47,007 bases of DNA from Candidatus Scybalomonas excrementigallinarum (GCA_018710905.1 DVIZ01000045.1:1-47007); one strand, 5' to 3'; counted from the stretch's first letter, positions 35,472-43,711 are shown. Numbers and translations are program-made. Notes: generated by a model not told the origin, from the letters alone.

Positions 35472-36683
35472 TCACCGCTTTCCAGCATCCATCAATTCAC
35501 TAGCTTCTTCCAATTGCAATTTTATATTTTCTGCTGCTTCCTTAGGACTTAATTCTCCAATCCACATTGACTTGATATTGTTTGTATGAATATCCCATAG
35601 TGATCCCATTTCAGAAACAGTAGGCATTGGTTCTCCGTTATTGATCTGTTCAATAAATTCTTTTGATACTGCATTTTCTTGGATTTTTTCATTTTCCTGT
35701 TCAGAAAGTTTTGCAGGAATTCGATCTCCCACTTCATACAAATCAACTGCTCCATTATCGATTAAATACATAATGAAATCCCATGCCATCTCTTGGTTTT
35801 TCGATTTTTTACTTACAAAACTTACTTGTGTACCAACCGGTGTTACAAACTCTTCTCCATGAAATGTTGGCATTGTTGTAACAGCAAATGGTGTTCCAGC
35901 AGAGCGAAATCCATCCATATCCCATGGTCCTCCAATATAAAAAGCAGTTTCTCCATTTTGAAAATTACTTCTTGCAATATCAGCAGTCACATCAGCAGAA
36001 ATTAAATGATATTGATTGCATAGATCATTGATAAACTCATAGGCTTGCACTGCACCATCGTTTGCTAGCCCAATATCACTCACATCATAAGCACCATCTT
36101 CATAGTTAAAAATATATCCTCCACAGGCACGAACAAATCCAAGATCATAGTAAATACTTGTTGCATCAAATTGAACACCACCATTTTCTGCTGCAGTTTC
36201 AACTAATTCCTCCCATGTATCTGGCACTTTTGACACTTTTTCTGTATTATAAAATAATGATATTGTTTCTACTGCAAGCGGAGCAGCATATCTTTTACCG
36301 TCCACATAACAAGCTTGAACTCCCGCATCAGAGAAATCATCATCGTCATATAAATCTTCTGGTACTTCCGCTGCCAGTCCTGCATTTACATAGTCCGCCA
36401 ATTGATCATTTGGAATTCCAACAACAGCATCTGGCCCTGATGTACTATTGGTTGCCTGAGCGAACTGCTGAACCGATGGAGATTCATGGATCACTTCCAC
36501 TTCATATCCTTTTTCTTCTCCCCATTTATCTGCATATTGCTGAATCATATCTGTTTCAACTTCCATATTTGTCTAGATTACTAATTTTTTATTATCGCCT
36601 GTTTTTCCGTTTCCACCACATCCAGTGAACATTGTCGCTGCCATCGCTGAAATTAAAATAAATGATAAAACTTTTTTCCCCAT
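35472..36683 (-). pseudogene. ganS: Oligosaccharide-binding lipoprotein with in-frame amber codon
   Basis: Starting at ATG 36683 (AAGGAGAAG upstream), the frame encodes a lipoprotein signal with lipobox (FTGCGG, Cys22) and then TGDNKKLVI before TAG at 36575-36573. It continues in the same frame as TNMEVETDMIQQYADKWGEE and a full extracellular solute-binding protein of 403 codons ending at 35472. Related proteins read LVIWTN here, so a TGG Trp codon has probably become TAG. Downstream landmarks (AGLAAEVPEDL, FYIGGPWDMDGFR, GTQVSF) fit the maltose/galacto-oligosaccharide binding family. The part after the stop has an internal ATG at 36566 but lacks export and lipid anchor, so translation there would not give a working receptor. 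Confidence 0.87.
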
Positions 36684-36710
36684 TTTCTTCTCCTTTTCCA
36701 TTCCATTGAT

Positions 36711-37784
36711 TTACATTTGGTTTAGATGAAGCAACGCTAAATTGGCATTACCTTCCCCATCAAATAGAGCTTGATTCGCCCATGAGTTTCCGATTTCCGC
36801 CTTATCCCCCATGTACTCACACCCTATCGGCTTCGCCCAAGTACATTCTGAAATTGGTAACCATGCTGGCTCCCAGTAAATAATCCCTTTTCCTCTATGA
36901 TCCTTTACATTTCTTACCGTTTCACAGAGATCTTTCAAAAAAGTTTCTTGTCCCTCCATCGTGGCAGGATACTTTGTCTGATTTGATTGTTCTTTAGAAA
37001 ATACAATGCCACTACATCCAAGCGAATCCGTTGTATAACCAATTGCTGTTTCTACCACGATAACATCTTTTTGGAAGGTCTGGCTGATATCATTCATGTT
37101 ATATAATAAGGCATCAAGCCCTCCATTCCAATAAGGATAGTAAGACATACCGATCACATCATACTCTAAGTGATAAGGTGCAATATCAGAAAACCATTTT
37201 CGATACATCTTATTATCTGTGCCAAAATCCAAATGCAGAATTACTTTTATTTGATCGTTATTCTCTTTCACAGCTCGAATTCCTGCCGATAATAACTTCG
37301 CCATTTCTTCTGTATTTTCTATACGCCCTTCTGGCCAAAGTAATCCGTTTGTTACTTCATTTCCTACTTGTACAATACTCGGTTCAACCCCCTCCTTTTT
37401 CAATCTTTGTAGTGTTTCTGCTGTATAATTGTAAACTGCTGATTGCAATTCCAATCCACTTAATTCTTTCCAAGCCTTTGGCTTTATTTGTTTTGCTGGA
37501 TCCGCCCAAAAATCACTGTAATGAATATCCAACATAAACTCTAATCCTTGATTTACTACTCGCTTTGCAAGTTGGATTGTCGTTTCTAAATCATTGGTTC
37601 CTCCACCATAGGCTTCCTTCGATTCACTGTATGGATCACACCATAAACGAAGCCGAATCAGATTGACTCCACTTTCTTTTAATATTTCAAAAAGATCCCT
37701 TTTTTCTCCATGCCAATAATAAACGGCTCCATGATCTTCTAATTCTTTCAACATAGAAACATCCATTCCTTTTATAAACTGCAT
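36711..37784 (-). CDS. ganB: Arabinogalactan endo-beta-1,4-galactanase (GH53), no signal peptide
   Basis: A 357-residue GH53 enzyme cleaving beta-1,4-galactan chains of pectin type I arabinogalactan. It starts MQFIKGMDVSMLKELEDHG straight at the first beta-strand of the barrel, with GGGAGGTAGG before the ATG, so it has no export signal and should work in the cytosol on imported oligosaccharides. Acid/base Glu143 lies in VQVGNEVTNGLLWPEG and nucleophile Glu245 in VVETAIGY; IRLRLWCDP and DIHYSDFWADP are family signatures. It is the first gene of the operon, 27 bases ahead of the binding-protein gene, and is preceded by a promoter and a LacI-type operator. Secreted family members differ in having a signal and accessory modules. 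Confidence 0.93.
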   Translation of the reverse strand: MQFIKGMDVSMLKELEDHGAVYYWHGEKRDLFEILKESGVNLIRLRLWCDPYSESKEAYGGGTNDLETTIQLAKRVVNQGLEFMLDIHYSDFWADPAKQIKPKAWKELSGLELQSAVYNYTAETLQRLKKEGVEPSIVQVGNEVTNGLLWPEGRIENTEEMAKLLSAGIRAVKENNDQIKVILHLDFGTDNKMYRKWFSDIAPYHLEYDVIGMSYYPYWNGGLDALLYNMNDISQTFQKDVIVVETAIGYTTDSLGCSGIVFSKEQSNQTKYPATMEGQETFLKDLCETVRNVKDHRGKGIIYWEPAWLPISECTWAKPIGCEYMGDKAEIGNSWANQALFDGEGNANLALLHLNQM

Positions 37785-37883
37785 TTCCTACCTCCCAACA
37801 CATAATCCAATCTTGGACTCTTTTCTTCTTACTATTATTTTGTTATTCCAATACGAATTTTAATAATTTTTTTATCTTAATTA

Positions 37884-37900
37884 TAATAAATTATTTACTA
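37884..37900. promoter_or_regulatory. Candidate LacI operator of the galactan operon
   Basis: Imperfect 17-bp palindrome, minus strand TAGTAAATAATTTATTA, immediately downstream of the -10 box. Its first 15 bases match TAGTAAAATATTTAT upstream of the LacI gene at 13 positions. Confidence 0.6.
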
Positions 37901-37902
37901 GA

Positions 37903-37931
37903 ATCGTAATACCCTTCTTACTCCTTGTCAA
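37903..37931 (-). promoter_or_regulatory. Promoter of the galactan operon
   Basis: TTGACA (37931-37926), 17-base spacer, TACGAT (37908-37903). The start of transcription would fall inside the operator at 37884-37900. Confidence 0.65.
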
Positions 37932-38089
37932 TGTTTCTTCATCTTTTTTCATATTTTATACAAGTATTTATGCATTTTTTTAATCATTTTTACCAAAAAC
38001 CATGTGAAATACATTTTATGAGTTTCTCATATTCGTAAACTGTGTCAAATGAAAATACAAACGTTTCCCCTTGACTTGTGCCTTTCACG

Positions 38090-38142
38090 CAAATTGCACA
38101 TCTTATCTATGCTAACTCGCTTTGCGAGAAATCCTATAAGAA
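38090..38142. repeat. Terminator-adjacent repeat, copy F
   Basis: GCACATCTTATCTATGCTAA then CTCGCTTTGCGAGAAATCCT and ATAAGAAAAAAA, adjoining the LacI-gene terminator. CTCGC-TTT-GCGAG is a perfect small hairpin. It shares CTTTGCGAGAA.TCCTATA with copy E. Confidence 0.55.
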
Positions 38143-38195
38143 AAAAACGACCTCCAATCACTAGATTTTAATCTAACAATTGAAGGTCGCTTCAA
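38141..38195 (-). terminator. Terminator after the galactan LacI regulator
   Basis: Minus strand arms GCGACCTTCAATTGTTAGAT and ATCTAGTGATTGGAGGTCG, then T7, 34 bases after the regulator's stop codon. Confidence 0.85.
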
Positions 38196-38228
38196 AATAT
38201 AAACATTCAAAATTTTTTCTTAGTATAA

Positions 38229-39224
38229 TCATAAGAAAAAGCTCTTACGAAATACTGGTCTACCATTAATATAAACAGTTTTTGTAATATCACGCTTCTT
38301 TATTATTCGTTCCTGTAATAAATCAAGGGTACTTTCACACATAATCGGAATATCTATATGAAACGTCGTAAGTGGCGGAGATACATATTGAGCGAGTTTA
38401 ATATCATTAATACTAAAAACTGCAATATGTTTTGGCACAACAATTCCTTCCTCCTGAAACGCTTGTAATAAACCAACAGAAAGTGTATCCGTTGCTGCAC
38501 AAATAGCCTGTGGTAACTTATCCTTTCCTTTTTTAATGATTTCCTTTCCTATACGATACCCTTCTTCTACCGTTAACCTTTTCCCGATATATATATTCTC
38601 TTCTCTTAGTACTTGATAATAACTGGCGCTCTGACGAAATGACCACTCACGAATATCCATTACACATTCGCCTGTATTAATATCATAATCAGGAGTACCT
38701 ACAAACGCCATATTTTGATACCCTTTCTCCATAAACATATCCACAATTTGCGTCACCATGGAATCCAGATTTGGTCGTACAGAATCATACGTACTTTCAT
38801 CTGGAGACACATCCACAAAAATGCCTTGTTCTGTAATGGTATGCAGATGTTGGATTTCCTTTTTAGAAAACCATCCTATCCCAATAAATGCTTTTGTATC
38901 ATTAGGAACTGCATCAATTCCATCTCTTTTATTTATCACTTGTAAATGAACATTCCGCCACTTTGCCTGAGCTACCATTTCCTCCAAAATAGACTTATAA
39001 TACATGTCTTCTAACTCTTCTTCATTGGCAGCCCAAAATAATAGTGCTACATTATCAATCTTTGGATATACAACTTTCTTTTTATATCCTACTTCTTCTG
39101 CTACCCTAAAAATGGCTTTCCTAGTCTCTTCATTTACCGATAAATTCTTATCATAATTTAAAACCCTAGAAACTGCTGCTGGAGACACTCCTACTTTTTG
39201 TGCAATCTCTTTTATTGTCGCCAT
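38229..39224 (-). CDS. LacI-family regulator, probable galactan operon repressor
   Basis: A 331-residue regulator. The N-terminal helix-turn-helix ATIKEIAQKVGVSPAAVSRV and the hinge precede a sugar-binding domain with FIGIGWFSK, AFVGTPDYD, AICAATDTLSVGLLQAF and HIAVFSINDIKLAQYVSPPL. The sequence belongs to the GalR/GanR/MsmR-like branch. It lies upstream of the GH53-ABC operon on the same strand and is separated from it by its own terminator. A similar palindrome overlaps both this gene's -10 box and the operon's start region, which fits a local repressor that also controls itself. The inducer is likely galactobiose or galactose, by inference from the neighbours. Confidence 0.9.
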   Translation of the reverse strand: MATIKEIAQKVGVSPAAVSRVLNYDKNLSVNEETRKAIFRVAEEVGYKKKVVYPKIDNVALLFWAANEEELEDMYYKSILEEMVAQAKWRNVHLQVINKRDGIDAVPNDTKAFIGIGWFSKKEIQHLHTITEQGIFVDVSPDESTYDSVRPNLDSMVTQIVDMFMEKGYQNMAFVGTPDYDINTGECVMDIREWSFRQSASYYQVLREENIYIGKRLTVEEGYRIGKEIIKKGKDKLPQAICAATDTLSVGLLQAFQEEGIVVPKHIAVFSINDIKLAQYVSPPLTTFHIDIPIMCESTLDLLQERIIKKRDITKTVYINGRPVFRKSFFL

Positions 39225-39247
39225 CCTATCACTCCTCTTTCGCTTTT

Positions 39248-39284
39248 ATATAAATATTTTACTAAATAATTAACTTTATAACAA
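39248..39284 (-). promoter_or_regulatory. Promoter and candidate operator of the galactan LacI gene
   Basis: TTGTTA (39284-39279), 17 bases, TAAAAT (39261-39256). The operator-like TAGTAAAATATTTATAT (39264-39248) covers the -10 box and resembles the site at 37884-37900. Confidence 0.6.
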
Positions 39285-39365
39285 GGTATTTTTTACTTAT
39301 TTTTATTTTTTCCTCTTCCTATCATTTTCTTTTATTCCCTTACTCATTAATCCTGTGAACTACTT

Positions 39366-39400
39366 ACCACCTATAGAGGTAGGAGAATTCTCGGCAATTC
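39366..39400 (-). repeat. Possible solitary right-end remnant of a TnpB-type element
   Basis: Minus strand GAGAATTCTCCTACCTCTAT then AGGTGGTAAGTAG forms an ACCT-ATAG-AGGT style hairpin resembling the 3' ends that follow tnpB in IS605/IS607-type elements. No tnpB is beside it. The assignment is tentative; the rest of this 305-base gap holds only AT-rich sequence and the flanking promoters. Confidence 0.3.
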
Positions 39401-39529
39401 TGTTAAAAATTATTCACAATTTTTCTCTTCTCCCTTTCTTATTTTTTTAGAGTATGTTAAAATATTTTATAATAAACAAAAGTCTTTTTACTTATTCTCA
39501 CAGAACTTTCGATAAGGAGGATTTTTTCT

Positions 39530-40192
39530 ATGAATCTTTTTGACAGCAATTCACTCATTATGAAACTCTTTAATTTATTAGCTGATATTTTATTGCTTCA
39601 TATTCTTTGGCTCGTCTATAGTCTTCCCATCATTACCATTGGCGCTTCTACAACGGCTCTTTACTATGCAATGATGAAACGAATCCGAACCGATGAAGGC
39701 AATATCATTCCGAATTTTCATGGTTCTTTTAAGTCCAATTTTAGACAGGCGACTATTATCTGGATTATTTTAGCAACCTTTTTCATTGTTTTCTTCTTGG
39801 ACATTCGCTTTTGCCTTGCGCTAAATAATGATTTCAGCAAAATAATGTTATTTGGTTGCTCTTTATTTTTTCTTCCATTTTTACTCATTTGCTTTTATAT
39901 TTTCCCTGTACAAGCAAAGTTTGAAAATCGGATTTTTGATAACTTTAAAAATGCCTTTTTCATGGCTTTTGTTCACTTTCCATATACGTTGCTTTTGATC
40001 TTTTTAACAGCAACCGTTATTCTATTTGCATTTCGTTATCGTTTGCTTATGGGATTTTTTATAATCTGTGGTATGGGATTTTATAGCTATATTACTTCTG
40101 GAGTCTATATCCAAGTATTTCGAAAGTATATTCCAAACGAAGCCGAGGAAGACTTAGAAAAAAGTGGACGAACATTATATTTTGATCAATAA
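39530..40192 (+). CDS. YesL-like DUF624 membrane protein
   Basis: A 220-residue integral membrane protein with five or six hydrophobic segments. The N-terminal half has LLHILWLVYSLPIITIGAST and ALYYAMMKRIRTDEG, both characteristic of the YesL/DUF624 family. Such genes usually accompany carbohydrate ABC transporters and glycosidases of plant-polysaccharide clusters, and here it lies beside the galactan system, though on the opposite strand and beyond the LacI gene. Molecular function is unknown; a role in transporter assembly is only suggested by context. AAGGAGG is placed eight bases before the ATG, and a hairpin terminator follows. Confidence 0.87.
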   Translation: MNLFDSNSLIMKLFNLLADILLLHILWLVYSLPIITIGASTTALYYAMMKRIRTDEGNIIPNFHGSFKSNFRQATIIWIILATFFIVFFLDIRFCLALNNDFSKIMLFGCSLFFLPFLLICFYIFPVQAKFENRIFDNFKNAFFMAFVHFPYTLLLIFLTATVILFAFRYRLLMGFFIICGMGFYSYITSGVYIQVFRKYIPNEAEEDLEKSGRTLYFDQ

Positions 40193-40211
40193 GTAAATTT
40201 TAGTTAGGAAT

Positions 40212-40252
40212 AGAAAAACAGGTGTGAAACTATCCTCTCACACCTGTTTTTC
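40212..40252. terminator. Terminator after the YesL-like gene
   Basis: AAAAACAGGTGTGA and TCACACCTGTTTTT arms, palindromic and usable on both strands, 20 bases after the YesL-like stop codon and 45 bases from the EIIA stop. Confidence 0.9.
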
Positions 40253-40297
40253 TATCCATTTCCGCATCACCTTATTAAAAAATTTCTTCTATCTCTT

Positions 40298-40786
40298 TTA
40301 CTTTTTTTCACAACAAAAGATAACATCTGTTGTATCAACAATATCCCCTTGGTTTTTCATTAACTGCAAATCACATTGCTCTTCTGGTGTAGATACTAAA
40401 ACCATTGTATCCGTATGTAACCCTTTTTCTTTCAATACGGATAAATCCACTTTAACAAGTACATCACCTTTTTTCACTTTCTGTCCTTGTTTTACTAAGC
40501 ACTGGAACCCTTCCCCGCCTAAATTCACGGTATCAATTCCAATATGAATTAAGTATTCAATGCCAAATTCATCTGTTATACCAAAAGCATGTCCTGTAGG
40601 AAAAACGGCTGTTAATACCCCATCACAAGGAGTTTTAAAAACTTCTCCTTCTGGCACAATAGCGATTCCTCTTCCCGCTAATCCTTTTGAAAAGACAGGA
40701 TCTTCTACTTCACTTAAATTTTTCACTTTCCCTTTTACAACCGCATTCACTTCTATACTTTTTTTCTTTTTAAAAAATTGAAACAT
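40298..40786 (-). CDS. Stand-alone PTS EIIA-Glc-type protein
   Basis: A 162-residue cytosolic EIIA of the glucose family. FKTPCDGVLTAVFPTGHAFG carries the structural His66, and LIHIGIDTVNLGGEG the phosphorylated His81; the C-terminal KVDLSVLKEKG and VLVSTPE segments complete the fold. It relays phosphate from HPr to an EIIB/EIIC lacking its own A domain, and could in principle substitute for the EIIA of the fused permeases at 14757 or 23524. No EIIBC gene is adjacent. GAGGAGATGAG upstream is a good ribosome-binding site. In Firmicutes its role is less regulatory than in enterics, where Crr controls adenylate cyclase. Confidence 0.93.
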   Translation of the reverse strand: MFQFFKKKKSIEVNAVVKGKVKNLSEVEDPVFSKGLAGRGIAIVPEGEVFKTPCDGVLTAVFPTGHAFGITDEFGIEYLIHIGIDTVNLGGEGFQCLVKQGQKVKKGDVLVKVDLSVLKEKGLHTDTMVLVSTPEEQCDLQLMKNQGDIVDTTDVIFCCEKK

Positions 40787-40899
40787 ATTCTCATCTCCTC
40801 TTTCTATTTACGCTATTAAATTATATCCATCGATAATTATTTTTTCTTCTATCTTATTCTATTCATTTTTTTCTATCCCTTTTTCTCTTTAACTATATC

Positions 40900-41060
40900 T
40901 TGACAATCCCCATGCCTAAAGGCAGGGGATTCTTGCTACCTGCCATCACATAATGGCTGACCCGTACATTTCTGTTCGGTCGTAGTGCAAGGTATGGGTA
41001 TGCCATTACCCATCATAGGGCAGAACCTATAGTTCCCTATGCAAATATGCTATTACCACA
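40900..41060 (-). ncRNA. Probable omega-RNA / right end of the IS200-IS605 element
   Basis: Downstream of tnpB on the minus strand is a structured tail. It includes a hairpin from CCCTGCCTTTAGGCATGGGG and ends TTGTCAA, where TCAA at 40903-40900 resembles the right cleavage site of IS605-family elements. In this family the 3' end of tnpB and the right end are transcribed as the omega-RNA scaffold; the bases just outside (40899-40880, GATATAGTTAAAGAGAAAAA) would be the guide. Boundaries are inferred. Confidence 0.5.
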
Positions 41061-42164
41061 TATCTCAGTTGAGTTACAAATATTGATTGCACCCAACAAA
41101 TCTCTATGGGTATGAAACCCACAGTTACATACATAATTTCTGTCTTTGGCATGGTGAATATCACCACAGCATGGACATTTCTGACTTGTATATACTGCAT
41201 TTATGTACTCAACTTTTATGCCTACAAGTTTGGCTTTATATTCTATATACTTGGCTAACCGATAGAAGGACCAATTATGCAGACTATGATTGTTTTTACG
41301 ACTTGTTCTTGTCGTAGCGCGAATGTTTGCTAAACGCTCTAACTTTATGACCCTAACATCATGAGCAACCGCTGTTTTTATGATAGTATGACTTATTTTA
41401 TGGTCTATATCTTTCATGATACGCTGTTCTTTATCGCTCATACGCTTAACCGCATGGATATGCTTGGCTTTCTGTAGCTTTTTGCGAAGATACTGATAAT
41501 GTCTACGTATATATTTATTCCTGCGACCATTGCCATAGAACTTAACGTTACCATCCGATATATAAGATACCGCTGGACATTTAATACCAAGGTCAACACC
41601 CATGACATTACCAGTATCCAGATACTCTCCTTCTGCAACGCTATAGACAATTTGAGCCACTATTTTTCTGCCTTTATAAACAATACGCATGATTCCAAGT
41701 TTCCCAGTACGAAATAACTCTTTTTGTCTATCGGTTAGACTGATACGGATAGACACTCTCTTAGATTTACCGTTTACAAAAACAGGAAACTCAATACGCT
41801 CCTCTTTTATTTTAAAATTCTGATTGTTGATATAACAACAAGGTCTTTTCAAAACAGAAACGGTAGGCTCTTTTACTGTGATAGAAGAACCTTGTTTTTT
41901 GAGCTTCTTGTTTTTGATATCAGCCTTACGACATTTCTTCTTGTACTTGTTGACAATGGATTTTGCGTCACGGATACATTGATTAACAAGAGCAGATGGT
42001 AGATTTGCATGAACATGAGCAGTCGTATAGTGACTGATCGATGTACCATTTACAGCAACAGAAACAAGACGATTAACGGTACGGATATACTCGTCCATAG
42101 TCTCGGCAACAAGAGCCTTCTGCTCTTTCGTCATATAAAGTTTTATTGTTTCTGATAACTGCAT
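41037..42164 (-). CDS. tnpB: TnpB RNA-guided endonuclease (IS200/IS605)
   Basis: A 375-residue TnpB, full length for the compact IS605 type. A basic helical N-terminal half precedes a RuvC-like nuclease with VMGVDLGIKCPAVSY (Asp191), VIKLERLANIR (Glu276) and HTHRDLLGAINI (Asp355). The zinc finger CPCC...CNCG (Cys330, Cys333, Cys346, Cys348) lies between the last two. All catalytic residues are present, so the nuclease is probably functional. It cleaves DNA matching the omega-RNA guide next to a short TAM and helps retain the transposon. It is nine bases downstream of the broken tnpA. Confidence 0.93.
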   Translation of the reverse strand: MQLSETIKLYMTKEQKALVAETMDEYIRTVNRLVSVAVNGTSISHYTTAHVHANLPSALVNQCIRDAKSIVNKYKKKCRKADIKNKKLKKQGSSITVKEPTVSVLKRPCCYINNQNFKIKEERIEFPVFVNGKSKRVSIRISLTDRQKELFRTGKLGIMRIVYKGRKIVAQIVYSVAEGEYLDTGNVMGVDLGIKCPAVSYISDGNVKFYGNGRRNKYIRRHYQYLRKKLQKAKHIHAVKRMSDKEQRIMKDIDHKISHTIIKTAVAHDVRVIKLERLANIRATTRTSRKNNHSLHNWSFYRLAKYIEYKAKLVGIKVEYINAVYTSQKCPCCGDIHHAKDRNYVCNCGFHTHRDLLGAINICNSTEICGNSIFA

Positions 42165-42172
42165 ACACTCAC

Positions 42173-42564
42173 CTACACATTTTTCTGATTCTCAATGTAT
42201 TGTTTGATTGCGGATGAAGGCGCACCACCTACTGTGCTAGCAAAATAACTGTTTGTCCAAAGAGTGGGAATCCTTGAGCGCAACCAAGGATATTCCTCCC
42301 GCAAGATACGTGACGAATACCCCTTCATTCTCTTGACAGCCTTATGTCCCCCGTACTGTGGGTTTACTTCTATCAGTATCTGTACATGGTCTGGCATCAT
42401 TTCTATTTCGATAATTTCGACATTTTATTGTTCACAAATCTCTCGAATCAACTCTTTAAGCGAACATCAACACCATTCCTTAAAACCTTACGTCGATACT
42501 TTGGGCACCATACCACATGATATTTGCAAGAATAAACTACATTATTATTTGATTTATACTTCAT
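42173..42564 (-). pseudogene. tnpA: IS200-type Y1 transposase TnpA, frameshifted and nonsense-mutated
   Basis: From ATG 42564 the minus strand reads MKYKSNNNVVYSCKYHVVWC, then PKYRRKVLRNGVDVRLKS and TGA. Loss of one A in the run after the leucine codon shifts the frame; the correct frame then gives ELIREICEQ, a TAA, and NVEIIEIEMMPDHVQILIEV through to the C-terminus with VGGAPSSAIKQYIENQ, which holds the nucleophilic Tyr. The metal-binding motif is His-Val-Gln rather than the common His-Val-His. With a frameshift and a stop the enzyme cannot be made whole, although an internal ATG at 42400 opens a 75-codon C-terminal piece. The insertion is immobile unless helped in trans. Confidence 0.88.
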
Positions 42565-42828
42565 AAAAACATGATATAACAAAAAGATATCTAATACAAC
42601 AGCTTTTTATAAATTCTCAAAAAAGCGCTTATAGCCCCCTCTTTTTCGCTAGAACAAAAGAAGATTTTTATTTTGTTAAGAGATTTTTATTGGACTTTAT
42701 TACTAATTAGTGATATTTTATTATTAGAAACAAACGAATCTTAAATGGACAAACTACTATTTAAAATAATCAATACTAACATAACGATAAGAGAACTTAC
42801 AATAACTATTTAGAAAGAGGAAATACAT
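42565..42828. other. Gap between IS element and DsbA-family gene
   Basis: About 260 AT-rich bases. It must contain the left end of the IS element and the promoter of the following gene, but neither can be placed with confidence. A weak AGCGC/GCGCT-like stem occurs near 42630-42650. Confidence 0.4.
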
Positions 42829-43698
42829 ATGATAGAAATTATTGAATTTACAGACCCTGTCTGCACTTGGTGCTGGGGTAGCGAACCAATTCTTCGCAAA
42901 CTAGAAACCCGTTATTCTAATGATGTAAAAATTGGGTTTATTATGGGTGGACTTGTAAAAGATATGAACGATTTTCAAGATGAATTCAACGGTATCGGCG
43001 GGAAGAATGACCTTTCAAAAGTCAATGAACAAATCGCTTCTCATTGGATTAAGGCATCGGAGCGCCATAAAATGCCAGTGGAAACAAAGGGATTTTCTCT
43101 TTTTACAAAAAACCATACTTCCACTTATCCATCAAATATCGCCTATAAATCAGGACAATTTCAAGGAGAAGAAATTGCCCATCGCTTTTTACGCCGAATT
43201 CGAGAAGCTGCTGCTACAGAGGCAAAACAAGTCAATCGACTTGATGTACTAAAGGAACTTGCTTCTTCTGTCGGTCTTAATGAACAACAATGGCTCATCG
43301 ATATGGAAAATGGGCGAGCCGAAAAAGAATTTGAAAAAGATCTTGCACTCTGTCAACAATTCCAAATCTCTGCCTTTCCTTCTTATCTTGTAAAAGATGA
43401 AACAGGCAAAGGTATTTTACTTCGTGGATTCCAGTCTTATGAAACATTTCAACAGGCAATTCATCAATTAAGCGATGGTAAAGTAAAAGAAACTTCTAGG
43501 AATTCACAACAATCACTTGAAGAAAGAGTAAAAGAACTGATTTTAAAATATGAAAGTATCACATTGTTTGAACTAACCTATATTTTAGAATGTTCCGAAC
43601 AAGAACTATCACCGGCTCTAGAACGTCTCATCTCTGAAAATATGATCAATCAAACAGCCGTTGGAAATGGATATTTTTTAACCATTTCTAAACGATAA
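42829..43698 (+). CDS. DsbA-family thioredoxin-fold protein (FrnE/SpxH-like)
   Basis: A 289-residue protein with an N-terminal thioredoxin-like fold. EFTDPVCTWCWGSEP provides a CXXC pair (Cys12, Cys15), and the insert helical domain (residues 60-160, with SHWIKASERHKMPVETKG and the IAYKSGQFQGEEIAHRFL helix) is typical of DsbA/FrnE proteins. ISAFPSYLV contains the cis-proline loop. Residues from about 220 form an extra domain resembling a winged helix (EERVKELILKYESITLFELT, SEQELSPALERLI). It has no signal peptide and so is cytosolic, likely a disulfide/isomerase-type enzyme or an adaptor such as SpxH rather than an exported oxidase. GAAAGAGG precedes the ATG. Confidence 0.85.
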   Translation: MIEIIEFTDPVCTWCWGSEPILRKLETRYSNDVKIGFIMGGLVKDMNDFQDEFNGIGGKNDLSKVNEQIASHWIKASERHKMPVETKGFSLFTKNHTSTYPSNIAYKSGQFQGEEIAHRFLRRIREAAATEAKQVNRLDVLKELASSVGLNEQQWLIDMENGRAEKEFEKDLALCQQFQISAFPSYLVKDETGKGILLRGFQSYETFQQAIHQLSDGKVKETSRNSQQSLEERVKELILKYESITLFELTYILECSEQELSPALERLISENMINQTAVGNGYFLTISKR

Positions 43699-43711
43699 GA
43701 AATATCCATTA

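Larger units (their letters stand above)
40900..42600 (-). mobile_element. IS200/IS605-family element (tnpA broken, tnpB intact)
   Basis: Contains a Y1 transposase pseudogene followed nine bases later by a complete tnpB, both on the minus strand, with a right-end hairpin near 40905-40930. The left end lies somewhere in 42565-42660 and could not be placed; 42600 is approximate. IS605 elements do not make target duplications, so none is expected. Confidence 0.7.

Noticed and set aside
38055-38072. GGGGAAACGTTTGTA upstream of the galactan operon as a catabolite-repression (cre) site
   Set aside because: It matches only part of the cre consensus and lies more than 120 bases upstream of the best promoter; kept as a weak possibility only.
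42173-42400. 75-codon frame annotated as an independent small gene
   Set aside because: It is the C-terminal part of the frameshifted IS200-type transposase, not a separate gene.
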